64,000 bases of DNA. Origin: Vreelandella neptunia (GTDB lineage: Bacteria > Pseudomonadota > Gammaproteobacteria > Pseudomonadales > Halomonadaceae). The notes beneath the pieces were generated by a model. That model had not been told where the DNA came from. It worked only from the letters and a program-made list of their open reading frames with translations, and made no database searches. The stretch lies in assembly GCF_034479615.1 (NCBI RefSeq), contig NZ_CP140255.1, forward strand, positions 2,046,001-2,110,000, written 5' to 3'. The position numbers and the translations under genes are program-made. Positions 40,933-50,764 of this stretch are shown piece after piece (positions within the stretch are counted from its first letter, which is position 1; every line of letters begins with the position of its first letter).

Positions 40933-40965
40933 CAAGGGGTCGCCAAGGCGACCCCTTGTTGTTGT
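40933..40965 (+). terminator. terminator-like hairpin after clpX
   Basis: A perfect 12-bp stem (40933-40944 with 40947-40958) and a two-base loop, followed by TTGTTG. The T tail is weak. It lies 46 bp after clpX. Confidence 0.65.
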
Positions 40966-41124
40966 AGAGTGTTCTTGTAGAGCTCTGCCGTAGAGAGCCC
41001 TTATAAAGCGTGTTGTGAAGCCTGGTGGTCTAGCTAGAGAGCTATAAAGCCTAATTCGTGAAGTGTTACTGCTTCGCCTATGCAATGCTAACGTCTCAAA
41101 CGCCAGCATTTTTTAAAGGTGTGC

Positions 41125-41154
41125 AGTACTTTTCCAAGTACTCTTTTAAGTACT
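41125..41154 (+). promoter_or_regulatory. three AGTACT hexamers at 12-bp spacing before lon
   Basis: AGTACT occurs at 41125, 41137 and 41149, with T-rich linkers, just 28 bp before the lon start. Each hexamer is palindromic. It may be a repeated operator or leader element for lon; the function is unknown. Confidence 0.4.
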
Positions 41155-41181
41155 CATCCGATTTGTCGAGGAACGTCTGCG

Positions 41182-43593
41182 ATGCAGCAGAACGCCGAAC
41201 AGACACAATGTCTACCCCTTTTGCCATTGCGCGATGTGGTTGTTTATCCGCAAATGGTCATCCCTCTTTTTGTAGGTCGTGAAAAGTCTATCCAGGCGCT
41301 CGAAGCGGCGATGGAGGCTGATAAGCGTGTGCTACTGGTGGCTCAGCGTGAAGCGTCTCAAGATGAGCCTGACAACGCGGATCTTTACGCGATGGGCACC
41401 GTGGCCGATATCATGCAGCTGCTTAAGTTGCCCGATGGCACGGTCAAGGTGCTCATTGAGGGTAATTTCCGAGCGGATGTTCTCAATGTCGAAGAGAATG
41501 CCGCAGGCTACACTCAGGCGCATTTAACGCCCCGAGAGAGTGAGCCGCTGACCAGCCGTGAGCAGGAAGCGCTGGTTCGCGTGTTGCTCAATCAGTTTGA
41601 ACAGTACGTCAAGCTCTCCAAAAAAGTCCCCAATGAAGTGCTTAATTCACTGTCGGGGATTGAAGATCCAAGCCGCTTGGTGGACACCATTTGTGCCCAT
41701 CTGTCGCTCAAAATTGGCGACAAGCAAGAGCTGCTTGAGATGGATCGAGTGCGCGATCGTATTGAGCATCTGATGGCGTTGATCGAGTCTGAAATAGACC
41801 TGCTGCAAGTAGAGAAGCGCATTCGCTCGCGTGTCAAAGAGCAGATGGAGAAGACCCAGCGCGAGTACTACCTCAATGAGCAGATGAAAGCTATCCAGAA
41901 AGAGATGGGTGAGCTGGATAATGTGCCCAATGAGGCCGAAAAGTACGAGCTGGCGATTAAAGAGTCCGGCATGCCGAAGGAAGCGTCTGAGAAAGCCACA
42001 CAAGAGCTCAACAAGCTCAAAATGATGGCCTCAAACTCTGCCGAGGCGACCGTAGTGCGCTCCTACCTGGACTGGTTAGTCGCCGTTCCATGGAAAAAGC
42101 GTACGCGCGTAAAGCATGATCTCGTCAAAGCGCAGCAGGTACTTGATGAAGATCATTATGGCCTGGAGGAGGTCAAGGCGCGCATCCTGGAATATCTTGC
42201 CGTACAGAAGCGCGTGCGCAAAATGAAAGGCCCTGTGCTATGCCTAGTTGGGCCACCAGGGGTGGGTAAAACCTCCCTTGGCCAGTCCATCGCCCGTGCC
42301 ACCAATCGTAAATATGTACGCTTGGCGCTTGGGGGCGTCCGGGATGAATCGGAAATTCGCGGCCATCGGCGTACCTATATTGGCTCTTTGCCGGGTAAGT
42401 TGATGCAACGCATGAGCCGCGCCGGGGTTAAAAACCCACTCTTCCTGTTGGATGAGGTCGACAAGTTAGGTATGGATCACCGCGGTGATCCGGCTTCTGC
42501 TCTGCTCGAGGTGCTTGATCCTGAACAGAACAACAGCTTTAGCGATCACTATCTGGAGCTCGACTACGATCTCTCTGAGACGCTGTTCATCTGTACCGCT
42601 AACTCGATGAATATTCCCAGCGCACTGCTTGATCGCATGGAGATTATTCGTCTACCGGGTTACACCGAAGATGAGAAGCTGGCGATCGCAAAACGCTATT
42701 TATTGCCCAAACAGCTAGCTGCGAACGGCTTGAAAGGCGATGAGTTAACGCTGGAAGATAGCGCACTTTTAGAGCTTATTCGCTACTACACGCGAGAAGC
42801 GGGTGTGCGTGAGCTAGAGCGGCAGATTGCCAAGGTATCACGTAAAGTGTTGCGTGAACGGCTAGAAAAAGAGCGTGACCCGCAAGCCGACCAAGCGGGC
42901 CAGAGCTTAACGGCAGAGCAAATCGAACACTACGCGGGCGTACGACGCTACAGTTATGGCTTAGCGGAGCAAGACGACCAGATCGGCCGAGTCACAGGGC
43001 TTGCCTGGACATCGGTGGGCGGCGAGTTACTCAACATCGAATCAGTGGTGACGCCGGGCAAAGGGCGTATTAACAAGACCGGTTCGCTAGGCGATGTGAT
43101 GAAAGAGTCGGTGAGCGCTGCCCATACCGTGGTCCGCGCCAGGGCTGAAGCGTATGGCATTGATCCAGAGCGGTTCGAAAAAGAGGATCTGCACATCCAC
43201 GTTCCCGAAGGGGCTACGCCTAAAGATGGGCCCAGTGCGGGTATTGCCATGGTGACGGCGATTGTTTCCGCTTACACCCAGCGGGCGGTGCGCTGCGATG
43301 TGGCAATGACCGGTGAAGTCAATCTCCGCGGTGAAGTATTGCCGATAGGCGGACTGAAGGAGAAATTGCTGGCAGCCCGCCGCGGTGGTATAAAGACAGT
43401 GCTAATTCCTGAAGAAAACCGCCGTGATCTCAAGGAAGTACCTGACAATATCAAAGGTGCATTGGATATTCGTCCGGTACGCTGGATAGATGATGTCTTA
43501 GCCGTAGCGCTAGCTGATCAGGTAGAAGGTGGTGCGCCATTGCAAAGCACCGAAGCATCGTTTAGTAATAACGTCGTTGCTAGTACTCATTAA
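41182..43593 (+). CDS. lon: ATP-dependent protease La
   Basis: An 803-residue AAA+ serine protease. An N-terminal substrate domain (LPLRDVVVYPQMVIPLFVGR) leads into the coiled-coil region, then Walker A GPPGVGKTSLGQ, Walker B FLLDEVDKL, and the C-terminal protease domain with catalytic S685 (PKDGPSAGIAM) and K728 (GGLKEK). The start is set at 41182 because GAGGAA lies upstream; the frame is open further but without support. It is slightly longer than E. coli Lon (784). Confidence 0.97.
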   Translation: MQQNAEQTQCLPLLPLRDVVVYPQMVIPLFVGREKSIQALEAAMEADKRVLLVAQREASQDEPDNADLYAMGTVADIMQLLKLPDGTVKVLIEGNFRADVLNVEENAAGYTQAHLTPRESEPLTSREQEALVRVLLNQFEQYVKLSKKVPNEVLNSLSGIEDPSRLVDTICAHLSLKIGDKQELLEMDRVRDRIEHLMALIESEIDLLQVEKRIRSRVKEQMEKTQREYYLNEQMKAIQKEMGELDNVPNEAEKYELAIKESGMPKEASEKATQELNKLKMMASNSAEATVVRSYLDWLVAVPWKKRTRVKHDLVKAQQVLDEDHYGLEEVKARILEYLAVQKRVRKMKGPVLCLVGPPGVGKTSLGQSIARATNRKYVRLALGGVRDESEIRGHRRTYIGSLPGKLMQRMSRAGVKNPLFLLDEVDKLGMDHRGDPASALLEVLDPEQNNSFSDHYLELDYDLSETLFICTANSMNIPSALLDRMEIIRLPGYTEDEKLAIAKRYLLPKQLAANGLKGDELTLEDSALLELIRYYTREAGVRELERQIAKVSRKVLRERLEKERDPQADQAGQSLTAEQIEHYAGVRRYSYGLAEQDDQIGRVTGLAWTSVGGELLNIESVVTPGKGRINKTGSLGDVMKESVSAAHTVVRARAEAYGIDPERFEKEDLHIHVPEGATPKDGPSAGIAMVTAIVSAYTQRAVRCDVAMTGEVNLRGEVLPIGGLKEKLLAARRGGIKTVLIPEENRRDLKEVPDNIKGALDIRPVRWIDDVLAVALADQVEGGAPLQSTEASFSNNVVASTH

Positions 43594-43675
43594 GCTGTTA
43601 AAGTCCTCGTTGGTCTTTAATTTTACTTAATATATGCCCGCTGCTTGTGTGGCGGGTATTTCGCGGCATGGTTGC

Positions 43676-43705
43676 TTGACAGATGTTTCAAGGCATTGCT
43701 ATAAA
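43676..43705 (+). promoter_or_regulatory. hupB promoter
   Basis: A consensus TTGACA (43676-43681) and TATAAA (43700-43705), 18 bp apart, 79 bp before the hupB start. A weak hairpin (43634-43659) after lon may end the upstream transcript. Confidence 0.65.
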
Positions 43706-43783
43706 ACGCAGCTATGCTTTGATCGTTCCATCGGTGACCATGCCGTTCAGAGCCATTTTTTTGAAACAGTCAAGGGGTGAAGA

Positions 43784-44056
43784 GTGAATAAGTCCGAGCT
43801 GATTGAAGCCATTGCCGCGTCTGCAGATATTCCTAAAGCAGCGGCAACCCGCGCATTGGATGCCATGGTGGAGTCTGTCACCGATAGCCTTAAGAAGGGC
43901 GAAAGCGTATCACTGGTAGGTTTTGGTACCTTCGCGATCAAAGAGCGTGCTGCTCGTACTGGCCGTAACCCACAAACGGGTGAGCCAATCCAGATCAGCG
44001 CTGCAAAAGTACCCAGCTTCAAAGCAGGTAAAGCGCTGAAAGACGCCGTCAACTAA
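43784..44056 (+). CDS. hupB: DNA-binding protein HU-beta
   Basis: A 90-residue nucleoid protein that bends DNA non-specifically. Typical features are [36 protein letters not shown] and the C-terminal [12 protein letters not shown]. The start is GTG, preceded by AAGGGG eight bases upstream. It has its own promoter although it lies in the lon-hupB-ppiD order. Confidence 0.97.
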   Translation: MNKSELIEAIAASADIPKAAATRALDAMVESVTDSLKKGESVSLVGFGTFAIKERAARTGRNPQTGEPIQISAAKVPSFKAGKALKDAVN

Positions 44057-44080
44057 TTTGACCGCGTTTGCTGTAACCTA

Positions 44081-44118
44081 ATGGGCGCATCGCACTGGCG
44101 ATGCGCCCATGTTATTTT
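44081..44118 (+). terminator. terminator-like hairpin after hupB
   Basis: A perfect 13-bp stem (44081-44093 with 44098-44110), ACTG loop, then GTTATTTT. It may limit read-through from hupB into ppiD. Confidence 0.7.
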
Positions 44119-44182
44119 CTGGCCCACTGTTCATAAGAGTTTAGCGGGCCACTGTATTTGGCTGTGACTATCTGAGGCTAGC

Positions 44183-46003
44183 ATGCTGCAAAGTATTCGA
44201 GATGGCTCCAGGAGCTGGGGTGCCAAAATTATTATCGGTGTTATGGTCGCGGCCATGGCGCTTTTCGGGATTGAGTCACTGTTTGGGCTTTTTGGCAGCG
44301 ATCCGAACGAAGTAGCGAGCGTCAACGGTCAGCCGATTATGCGCCAGCAGGTTGAAATTGAGGTTCAGCGCGCGCTGCGTTCGGGCCAAGTACCGCCAGA
44401 GCAAGAACGAGCATTGCGCAACGATATGCTTGATCAACTCATCACCCAGCAGCTGTTATCCCAATACGCTGAAGAGGGTGGCTTTGCCGTTTCAGAAGAA
44501 CAGCTAGATCAGTTGATTGTCAGTCTGCCGGAATTTCATGATCAGGATGGCCGCTTCTCCGCTGAGGTGTTTAGAAATCGTCTCGCCGGCGCTGGCTATA
44601 CGCCGGTCTCCTTTCGTGAAGAGTTACGCGTCGATATCCAGCGCCAGCATTTACAGCAAGGCTTAGCCTTCAGTGATTTTAGCCTGCCCAACGAGCAAGA
44701 GCGGCTAGCTGAATTACAGCGCCAGCAGCGTAGTTTCCGCTATATCTTGCTGGACGGCGACGATGTTGACGCCGATATCGACGTCAGTGAGGGCGATCTA
44801 CAAGCATATTACGATGCCCATCAGGAGCGCTATGAGCGTCCTGAGCAGGTGCGCCTTGAGTATGTGCTGATTGACCGCCAAGCCATGGCGGAGGGGGTTG
44901 AGGTAGACGAAGAGGCCCTGCGTGACGCCTGGCGCGAGCAAAATCGTGATGCTGACCGGCGTGTATCCCATATCATGATCACCTTTGGTAATGAGCGCAC
45001 TCGCGATGAGGCGCAGCAATTGGCTGAGACTGCTCGGGAAGCCCTGGACAGCGGTGATTCGTTTGCGGATACCGCCTTGCGCTATTCTGACGACACGGCC
45101 AGCGCAGAAGAGGGCGGCGATCTGGGTGTGATCAGCCGTGGCTTCTTTGGCGACACCTTTGATGAAGCGGCCTTTGGTCTCGAAGAAGGCGATGTTTCCC
45201 AGCCGGTTGAGTTGGATAACGCTTTTCACATCATTCAGGTAACTGATATTCAGGGCACCACCTTTGAAGAGCAGCGCGATGAGTTGGCGCGGGAAGTAGC
45301 GCTGCGCGAAGTTGATGATGAGTTTAACCAGCGAGTTCAACAGCTGATTGATGAGAGCTTCGCTGCCGACGACTTGCAGAGCGTTGCCGATGAGCTTGAT
45401 CTAACGCTGCAGGAGAGCGATTGGCTTGCTCGTGATGATGAGGCTGAAGGGGTGCTGTCTGAGCCTGGCGTAATGTCGGCAGCCTTTAGCAACGACGTAT
45501 TTGAAGAGGGCTACAACAGCGAAGTGATCGAGCTGGATCAGGATCGTCGCTTGGTTCTGCGGGTTGCCGAACAGCGCGATGCGACTCTGTTGCCGCTTGA
45601 TGAGGTACGTGAGGAAGTCGAGATTTCAGTGGCCGCTGAGCAGCAGCAGCAAGCGCTGCGTGAAGAAGCGCAGGCACTGCTCGAAGGCCTACGAGAAGAT
45701 CAACAGGTTGATGTGGATTGGCTCGAAGCCAACAGCGTAAGCCGTCAAGCTGAAACCACTGTGCCTCAGTTGATTGTCCAGGAAGCCTTCCGTATGCCGC
45801 GCCCTGAAGAGGGTGAGAGCGTCTATCGCACGGTTGAACTACCGCAAGGTGTTGCTGTGGTAGCGCTGGATAGCGTAAGCGTCGGTGAGGTCGATGAGCA
45901 GATGGAGACATTTGTTGCGCAAATGGCCGAGCAGTTGCGTGCCCAATCGGTGCTGCAGGGACTGATTGATGACTTGCGCAGCGATGCAGAAATAGAGCGA
46001 TAG
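44183..46003 (+). CDS. ppiD: periplasmic chaperone PpiD
   Basis: A 606-residue inner-membrane-anchored chaperone for exported proteins. One transmembrane helix lies near the N-terminus (about 14-35, GAKIIIGVMVAAMALFG). A SurA-like N-domain follows, then the parvulin domain (about 258-355, RRVSHIMITFGNERT and EGGDLGVISRGFFGDTF). The C-terminal third is acidic and glutamine rich. It usually shows little isomerase activity. GAGG precedes the ATG. Confidence 0.94.
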   Translation: MLQSIRDGSRSWGAKIIIGVMVAAMALFGIESLFGLFGSDPNEVASVNGQPIMRQQVEIEVQRALRSGQVPPEQERALRNDMLDQLITQQLLSQYAEEGGFAVSEEQLDQLIVSLPEFHDQDGRFSAEVFRNRLAGAGYTPVSFREELRVDIQRQHLQQGLAFSDFSLPNEQERLAELQRQQRSFRYILLDGDDVDADIDVSEGDLQAYYDAHQERYERPEQVRLEYVLIDRQAMAEGVEVDEEALRDAWREQNRDADRRVSHIMITFGNERTRDEAQQLAETAREALDSGDSFADTALRYSDDTASAEEGGDLGVISRGFFGDTFDEAAFGLEEGDVSQPVELDNAFHIIQVTDIQGTTFEEQRDELAREVALREVDDEFNQRVQQLIDESFAADDLQSVADELDLTLQESDWLARDDEAEGVLSEPGVMSAAFSNDVFEEGYNSEVIELDQDRRLVLRVAEQRDATLLPLDEVREEVEISVAAEQQQQALREEAQALLEGLREDQQVDVDWLEANSVSRQAETTVPQLIVQEAFRMPRPEEGESVYRTVELPQGVAVVALDSVSVGEVDEQMETFVAQMAEQLRAQSVLQGLIDDLRSDAEIER

Positions 46004-46033
46004 ATTCGCTTAATGCGAATTTAATACAGCAAT

Positions 46034-46067
46034 AGCAAAAAGCCGATCACATGATCGGCTTTTTGCT
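46034..46067. terminator. bidirectional terminator between ppiD and lpxH
   Basis: A perfect 16-bp inverted repeat (46034-46049 with 46052-46067), with A-run and T-run flanks on both strands. It serves two convergent genes. Confidence 0.92.
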
Positions 46068-46082
46068 ACCCGGAAACAGCGG

Positions 46083-46856
46083 TCAGAAATCAGGTAGTTC
46101 CGTTAAAGAGAACTGACGCAGCCTAGGCGCAGTATGATCGGTGCGCTCAATGATAATATCCCAACCGTGCTGGGCATCCCAGTCGCCTAGCACATAGCGC
46201 TTGGCAGGCACGTCCTCAACCGTTAAGTCATGTACTCTGGGGCGGTGAGTGTGACCGTGGATCATGGTGGTCAAGCCGTGTTGCTCCATCAGCGCAATAA
46301 CTTCTTGTGGCGTCACATCCATAATCGCTTCAGCTTTATTAGCATTGGCTTCACCGGATTGAGTACGCAAGCTCTGCGCAAGTGCGACGCGCTGTTCCAA
46401 AGGTAGCGCAAGCATCTGTGCCTGCCACTCTGGATTGCGCGACTGTTTGCGAAAAGCCATATACGCTTCATCCTGGGTACACAGACTATCACCGTGTAGC
46501 AATAAGACGGGAACGCCTTGAATTTCCACTTCCTCAACATCCGGTAGCAGAAATGCCTGGCAGGCACTTATGAAGCGTTCGCCCAGCAGAAAATCTCGAT
46601 TGCCGTGCATGAGGTACACCGCTGTACCGTTGCTACTAAGCTTGCGTAAATGGCGAATCACCTCATGGGCAACAACGCTAAGCGGATGATGGGTGGCGTC
46701 GAGCAGGTCGTCCCCTATCCAGGCATCGAAAAGGTCACCCAGGATGTAGAGAGCATCTGCCCCGGGGGCCGTGTGCTCAAGGTAGCGGTAAAATCCCTGA
46801 TTGATCTCAGGGGTATCGCTACTTAGATGAAGATCGGCAACAAGCAGTGTGCGCAT
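46083..46856 (-). CDS. lpxH: UDP-2,3-diacylglucosamine diphosphatase
   Basis: A 257-residue calcineurin-like metallophosphoesterase that makes lipid X in lipid A synthesis. Metal-site motifs are D8-x-H10 (VADLHLS), GDLFDAWIGDD, MHGNRDFLLG, LLHGD and HGHTHRP. The start at 46856 gives the family N-terminus MRTLLVADLHLS and has GGGGAG four bases upstream; the open frame runs 33 codons further without support. It lies 13 bp after ppiB on the same strand. Confidence 0.95.
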   Translation of the reverse strand: MRTLLVADLHLSSDTPEINQGFYRYLEHTAPGADALYILGDLFDAWIGDDLLDATHHPLSVVAHEVIRHLRKLSSNGTAVYLMHGNRDFLLGERFISACQAFLLPDVEEVEIQGVPVLLLHGDSLCTQDEAYMAFRKQSRNPEWQAQMLALPLEQRVALAQSLRTQSGEANANKAEAIMDVTPQEVIALMEQHGLTTMIHGHTHRPRVHDLTVEDVPAKRYVLGDWDAQHGWDIIIERTDHTAPRLRQFSLTELPDF

Positions 46857-46869
46857 AAGGCTCCCCGCG

Positions 46870-47370
46870 TTATTCCGCGTCTTTGACGTATGCGCGCTCG
46901 ATAATGACATCTTCAGAGGGGACGTCGGCGTGCATACCCCGGCGCGAAGTGGCAACGTTTTTAATTTCGTTCACAACATCCATGCCGTCAACGACTTCGC
47001 CAAACACCGCATAGCCCCAGCCTTGCAGGCTTTTACCGCTGTGATCAAGAAAGCTATTGTCGCCCACATTGATAAAAAACTGCGCAGTGGCAGAGTGGGG
47101 ATCCTGGGTGCGTGCCATTGCTAATGTGCCAACGGTGTTTTTCAAGCCGTTATCGGCTTCGTTTTCGATAGGGTCGCGGGTCGGCTTTTGGTTAAACTCC
47201 TTATCGAAACCGCCCCCTTGCACCATAAAGCCGTCGATGACTCGGTGGAACAGAGTGCCGTCATAAAACCCATCGCGCACATACTGCTCAAAATTCGCTG
47301 CGCTAATCGGCGCTTTTTCGTGGTTAAGAGCGATGGTGATGTCACCGTGGTTCGTCTGTAATACGATCAT
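46870..47370 (-). CDS. ppiB: peptidyl-prolyl cis-trans isomerase B (cyclophilin)
   Basis: A 166-residue cytoplasmic cyclophilin. Active-site segments are [33 protein letters not shown] and [15 protein letters not shown]. There is no signal peptide. The start at 47370 has AGGAA seven bases upstream and gives [11 protein letters not shown], the usual N-terminus. It probably forms an operon with lpxH and is divergent from glnS. Confidence 0.96.
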   Translation of the reverse strand: MIVLQTNHGDITIALNHEKAPISAANFEQYVRDGFYDGTLFHRVIDGFMVQGGGFDKEFNQKPTRDPIENEADNGLKNTVGTLAMARTQDPHSATAQFFINVGDNSFLDHSGKSLQGWGYAVFGEVVDGMDVVNEIKNVATSRRGMHADVPSEDVIIERAYVKDAE

Positions 47371-47402
47371 AGATAAATTCCTGTTCAATAAAGGCGTTCG
47401 CC

Positions 47403-47433
47403 TTGGCGCTGTGCATCGGCGTCACGTTATAAT
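47403..47433 (+). promoter_or_regulatory. possible glnS promoter
   Basis: TTGGCG (47403-47408) and a perfect TATAAT (47428-47433), with a long 19-bp spacer, 42 bp before the glnS start. Confidence 0.42.
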
Positions 47434-47475
47434 AGCGGTTTTGCCCTGCACCGCGAAGGGCCATAGGAGTATCCT

Positions 47476-49218
47476 ATGTCTTTAAAGCACGCCTTCACGG
47501 TTCAGCACGCCATCCACCACGAGGTTATCAACACCATCATGACCAACGAGACCACCCCAGCGCCGAACTTCATTCGCAACCAAGTACGCGACGAAATCGA
47601 GGGCGGCCAGGTCACTAAGATCGTGACGCGCTTCCCGCCGGAGCCCAATGGCTTCCTGCATATCGGCCATGCGAAGTCGATCTGTCTAAATTTCGGGTTG
47701 GCGGAGCAACTGGGTGGCGAGTGTCATCTACGTTTTGACGACACTAACCCTGCCAAAGAAGAGCAGGCCTACATCGATGCGATCAAAGAGGACGTCAGTT
47801 GGCTAGGCTTTGAATGGGCCGGCCCAGTGCGTTTTGCCTCTGATTACTTCGACCAGCTCTATGCCTGGGCGCAGCACTTAATGCGTGAAGGCAAAGCCTA
47901 CGTTGACGATCTTTCCCCGGATGAAATTCGCGAGTATCGTGGTACTTTAACAGCGCCGGGCAAAGCCAGCCCTTACCGCGAACGCAGCGCCGAAGAGAAC
48001 CTGGATCTACTGGCGCGCATGCGCGAAGGTGAGTTTGGTGAAAGTGAAAAGGTCGTGCGCGCCAAAATTGATATGGCCTCACCCAATATCAATCTACGCG
48101 ACCCGATAATTTATCGAATTCGCCACGCCACCCATCACCAAACCGGTGATAAGTGGAAAATCTATCCCTCTTACGACTTTACCCATGGCCAGTCAGATGC
48201 CATCGAAGGTATTACGCACTCGATCTGCACCCTGGAATTTGAAGATCACCGTCCGCTGTACGAGTGGTTTTTAAATAATCTGCCGGTACCCGCGAAGCCG
48301 CGCCAGATCGAGTTTGCACGGCTGAATCTCGACTACACCCTGACGTCCAAGCGTAAGCTGAAGCTGCTGGTGGATGAACAAATCGTCGATGGCTGGGATG
48401 ATCCGCGCATGCCGACGATCTCCGGCATGCGTCGCCGTGGCTACACGCCCGCGTCTATTCGTAAGTTTTGCGAGATGATAGGCGTTACCCGTGCCGACGG
48501 TGGCCTGGTGGATATCGCCATGTTGACCCACGCTATTCGCTCGGATCTTGAAGACAATGCCCCACGCGCCATGTGTGTGTTAAAGCCGCTGAAAGTCGTG
48601 CTCACCAACGTGCCGGAAGATCACCAGGAAGTGTACGAAGTCCCTGGTCACCCGGCCCGTGAAGATATGACGGTGCGTCAGGTGCCGTTTAGCCGCGAGC
48701 TGTATATCGACCAAGACGACTTTATGGAAGATGCGCCCAAAAAGTTCTTCCGCTTGGCGCCAGGTAAAGAAGTACGCCTGCGCAACAGCTACGTGATTCG
48801 TTGTGACGAGGTCATCAAAGACGCCGCCGGTGAGATCAGCGAACTGCACTGCTCGGTGGATTTCGATACGCTGGGTAAAAACCCTGAAGGCCGTAAGGTC
48901 AAAGGTGTTATTCACTGGGTCAGCGCTGCACACGGCGTGCCAATGGAAGTCCGTCTTTACGACAACCTGTTCACCGTTGAGCAGCCTGATCGCGATAAAG
49001 ATGTCGATTTTCTAGAGCATCTTAATCCGGAGTCTTTGGTCGTTTGCCAAGCCATTGGAGAGCCAAGTCTAGCAGAGGCAACCCCCGAGTCACGCTTCCA
49101 GTTCGAGCGCATCGGCTACTTCTGCGCTGACCGCCACGACTCTACACCAGAGCATTTGGTGTTTAACCGTACCGTGGGGCTGAAAGATAGCTGGGCTAAA
49201 ATCAAGCAGAAGGGCTAA
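47476..49218 (+). CDS. glnS: glutaminyl-tRNA synthetase
   Basis: A class I synthetase. The HIGH motif is in [17 protein letters not shown] and the KMSKS equivalent in [11 protein letters not shown]. The C-terminal beta-barrel anticodon-binding domains follow. With the start at 47476 (AGGAG six bases upstream) it has 580 residues, about 26 more than E. coli GlnS. The extra N-terminus ([17 protein letters not shown]) is not conserved in the family. An in-frame ATG at 47539 would give 559 residues, closer to the norm, but has only GAGG fourteen bases upstream. Either start is possible. Confidence 0.95.
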   Translation: MSLKHAFTVQHAIHHEVINTIMTNETTPAPNFIRNQVRDEIEGGQVTKIVTRFPPEPNGFLHIGHAKSICLNFGLAEQLGGECHLRFDDTNPAKEEQAYIDAIKEDVSWLGFEWAGPVRFASDYFDQLYAWAQHLMREGKAYVDDLSPDEIREYRGTLTAPGKASPYRERSAEENLDLLARMREGEFGESEKVVRAKIDMASPNINLRDPIIYRIRHATHHQTGDKWKIYPSYDFTHGQSDAIEGITHSICTLEFEDHRPLYEWFLNNLPVPAKPRQIEFARLNLDYTLTSKRKLKLLVDEQIVDGWDDPRMPTISGMRRRGYTPASIRKFCEMIGVTRADGGLVDIAMLTHAIRSDLEDNAPRAMCVLKPLKVVLTNVPEDHQEVYEVPGHPAREDMTVRQVPFSRELYIDQDDFMEDAPKKFFRLAPGKEVRLRNSYVIRCDEVIKDAAGEISELHCSVDFDTLGKNPEGRKVKGVIHWVSAAHGVPMEVRLYDNLFTVEQPDRDKDVDFLEHLNPESLVVCQAIGEPSLAEATPESRFQFERIGYFCADRHDSTPEHLVFNRTVGLKDSWAKIKQKG

Positions 49219-49225
49219 GACAAAC

Positions 49226-50647
49226 ATGGATAGCCATATGCATATTTACAATACGCTGACGCGCCGCAAAGAACCTTTCACCCCGCTGGAAGCGGGTAAA
49301 GTGAGCATGTATGTCTGCGGCATGACGGTGTATGACTACTGCCACTTAGGTCATGCTCGCGTCATGGTCGCCTTTGATGTCATTACCCGCTACCTTCGGG
49401 AGCGCGGCTATGACGTTAACTACGTACGCAACATTACCGATATCGACGATAAGATCCTCAAGCGCGCCGACGAGAATGGCGAAAGTATCACTGCGCTGAC
49501 AGAGCGCATGATTGATGCCATGCACGAAGACGAGGCGCGCCTGTTTGTATTGCCGCCCAGCCATGAGCCCCGCGCCACCGGCCATATCGACGATATCGTG
49601 GCCATGATTGAAACCCTGATTGAAAAAGGCTTTGCCTACGCGGCCGATAACGGGGATGTCTACTATCGGGTGCGCAAATTTGCTGATTACGGCAAGCTCA
49701 ATAATCGCCAATTAGACGATATGCGTGCAGGTAGCCGGGTTGATGTGGATGTTCATAAAGAAGACCCGCTCGATTTCGTGCTGTGGAAGGCCGCCAAGCC
49801 GGGGGAGGCGCACTGGGCGTCACCCTGGGGTAACGGCCGGCCTGGCTGGCACATCGAGTGCTCGGCGATGTCGACCTGCTGCCTGGGTGATACCTTCGAT
49901 ATTCATGGCGGCGGGCCGGATCTAACCTTCCCGCACCATGAAAATGAGATCGCTCAAAGCGAAGCGGCCACTGGCAAAACCTACGTCAATACCTGGATGC
50001 ACGCCGGCGCCGTGCGGGTGAATCAGGAAAAGATGTCCAAATCCTTGGGCAACTTTTTCACCATTCGCGATGTGCTGGCCGAGCACGACCCAGAGGTGGT
50101 GCGCTTTCTGCTGGTGGCTAGCCACTACCGTAGCCCGATCAACTACTCGGTTGATTCACTGACCGAGGCACGTAAATCGCTAACGCGCTTGTACACCGCG
50201 CTGGAAGGTATTGAGCTAGGCGATGCTGACGCAAATGGTGATGCAAGTGGGGACGCTTCGGCTTACCGTGAACGCTTTACCCAGGTAATGGACGATGACT
50301 TCAATACGCCAGAAGCCCTGGCAGTGATGTTTGAGCTGGCTCGGGAGGTCAATCGCGCCAAGCAAGAGCAGCCTAATGAAGCTGCCAGGCTGGCGGGCGA
50401 GTTAAAGCAGCTTGGGTCTGTTTTGGGGCTTCTTCAGCAGGTGCCACAAACGTTCTTAAAAGGCACACAGCAGCAGGGTATGCCGCTCAGTGAGAGCGAG
50501 ATCGAAGCGAAAATTGCTCAGCGCATTGAGGCTAAGACGAATAAAGACTTCGCCCAGGCTGATGCGATCCGCGATGAGCTTGCCGCTTTAGGGATTATTC
50601 TCAAGGACTCCCGAGAAGGCACGTCTTGGGTATTTGAAGCACCTTAA
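49226..50647 (+). CDS. cysS: cysteinyl-tRNA synthetase
   Basis: A 473-residue class I synthetase. The zinc cysteine and HIGH-like motif are in [18 protein letters not shown], further zinc residues in WHIECSAMS and FPHHENE, and the signature is [10 protein letters not shown]. The C-terminal helical tRNA-binding domain follows ([14 protein letters not shown]). The start at 49226 has GAAGGG eleven bases upstream; a second ATG at 49238 would give [10 protein letters not shown], the usual N-terminus. It lies 7 bp after glnS. Confidence 0.96.
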   Translation: MDSHMHIYNTLTRRKEPFTPLEAGKVSMYVCGMTVYDYCHLGHARVMVAFDVITRYLRERGYDVNYVRNITDIDDKILKRADENGESITALTERMIDAMHEDEARLFVLPPSHEPRATGHIDDIVAMIETLIEKGFAYAADNGDVYYRVRKFADYGKLNNRQLDDMRAGSRVDVDVHKEDPLDFVLWKAAKPGEAHWASPWGNGRPGWHIECSAMSTCCLGDTFDIHGGGPDLTFPHHENEIAQSEAATGKTYVNTWMHAGAVRVNQEKMSKSLGNFFTIRDVLAEHDPEVVRFLLVASHYRSPINYSVDSLTEARKSLTRLYTALEGIELGDADANGDASGDASAYRERFTQVMDDDFNTPEALAVMFELAREVNRAKQEQPNEAARLAGELKQLGSVLGLLQQVPQTFLKGTQQQGMPLSESEIEAKIAQRIEAKTNKDFAQADAIRDELAALGIILKDSREGTSWVFEAP

Positions 50648-50690
50648 CCCAAAACCTTTCTCTCTCGTTGGTGGCTTATGCGCTAACTTA

Positions 50691-50735
50691 AACGCAGGAG
50701 GCTCTTATAATGACTATATAAGAGCCTCCGTCGTT
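50691..50735. repeat. strong inverted repeat between cysS and the osmoprotectant operon
   Basis: A perfect 13-bp stem (50697-50709 with 50717-50729), seven-base loop, extended by a further AACG/CGTT pair outside two mismatches. It begins about 45 bp after cysS and ends 30 bp before the yehZ-like gene. There is no T run. It may end cysS transcription or be a regulatory site for the transporter. TATAAT occurs inside it at 50707-50712. Confidence 0.6.
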
Positions 50736-50764
50736 TAAAAGCCCGCTTCAAAAGGAATTCAAAG

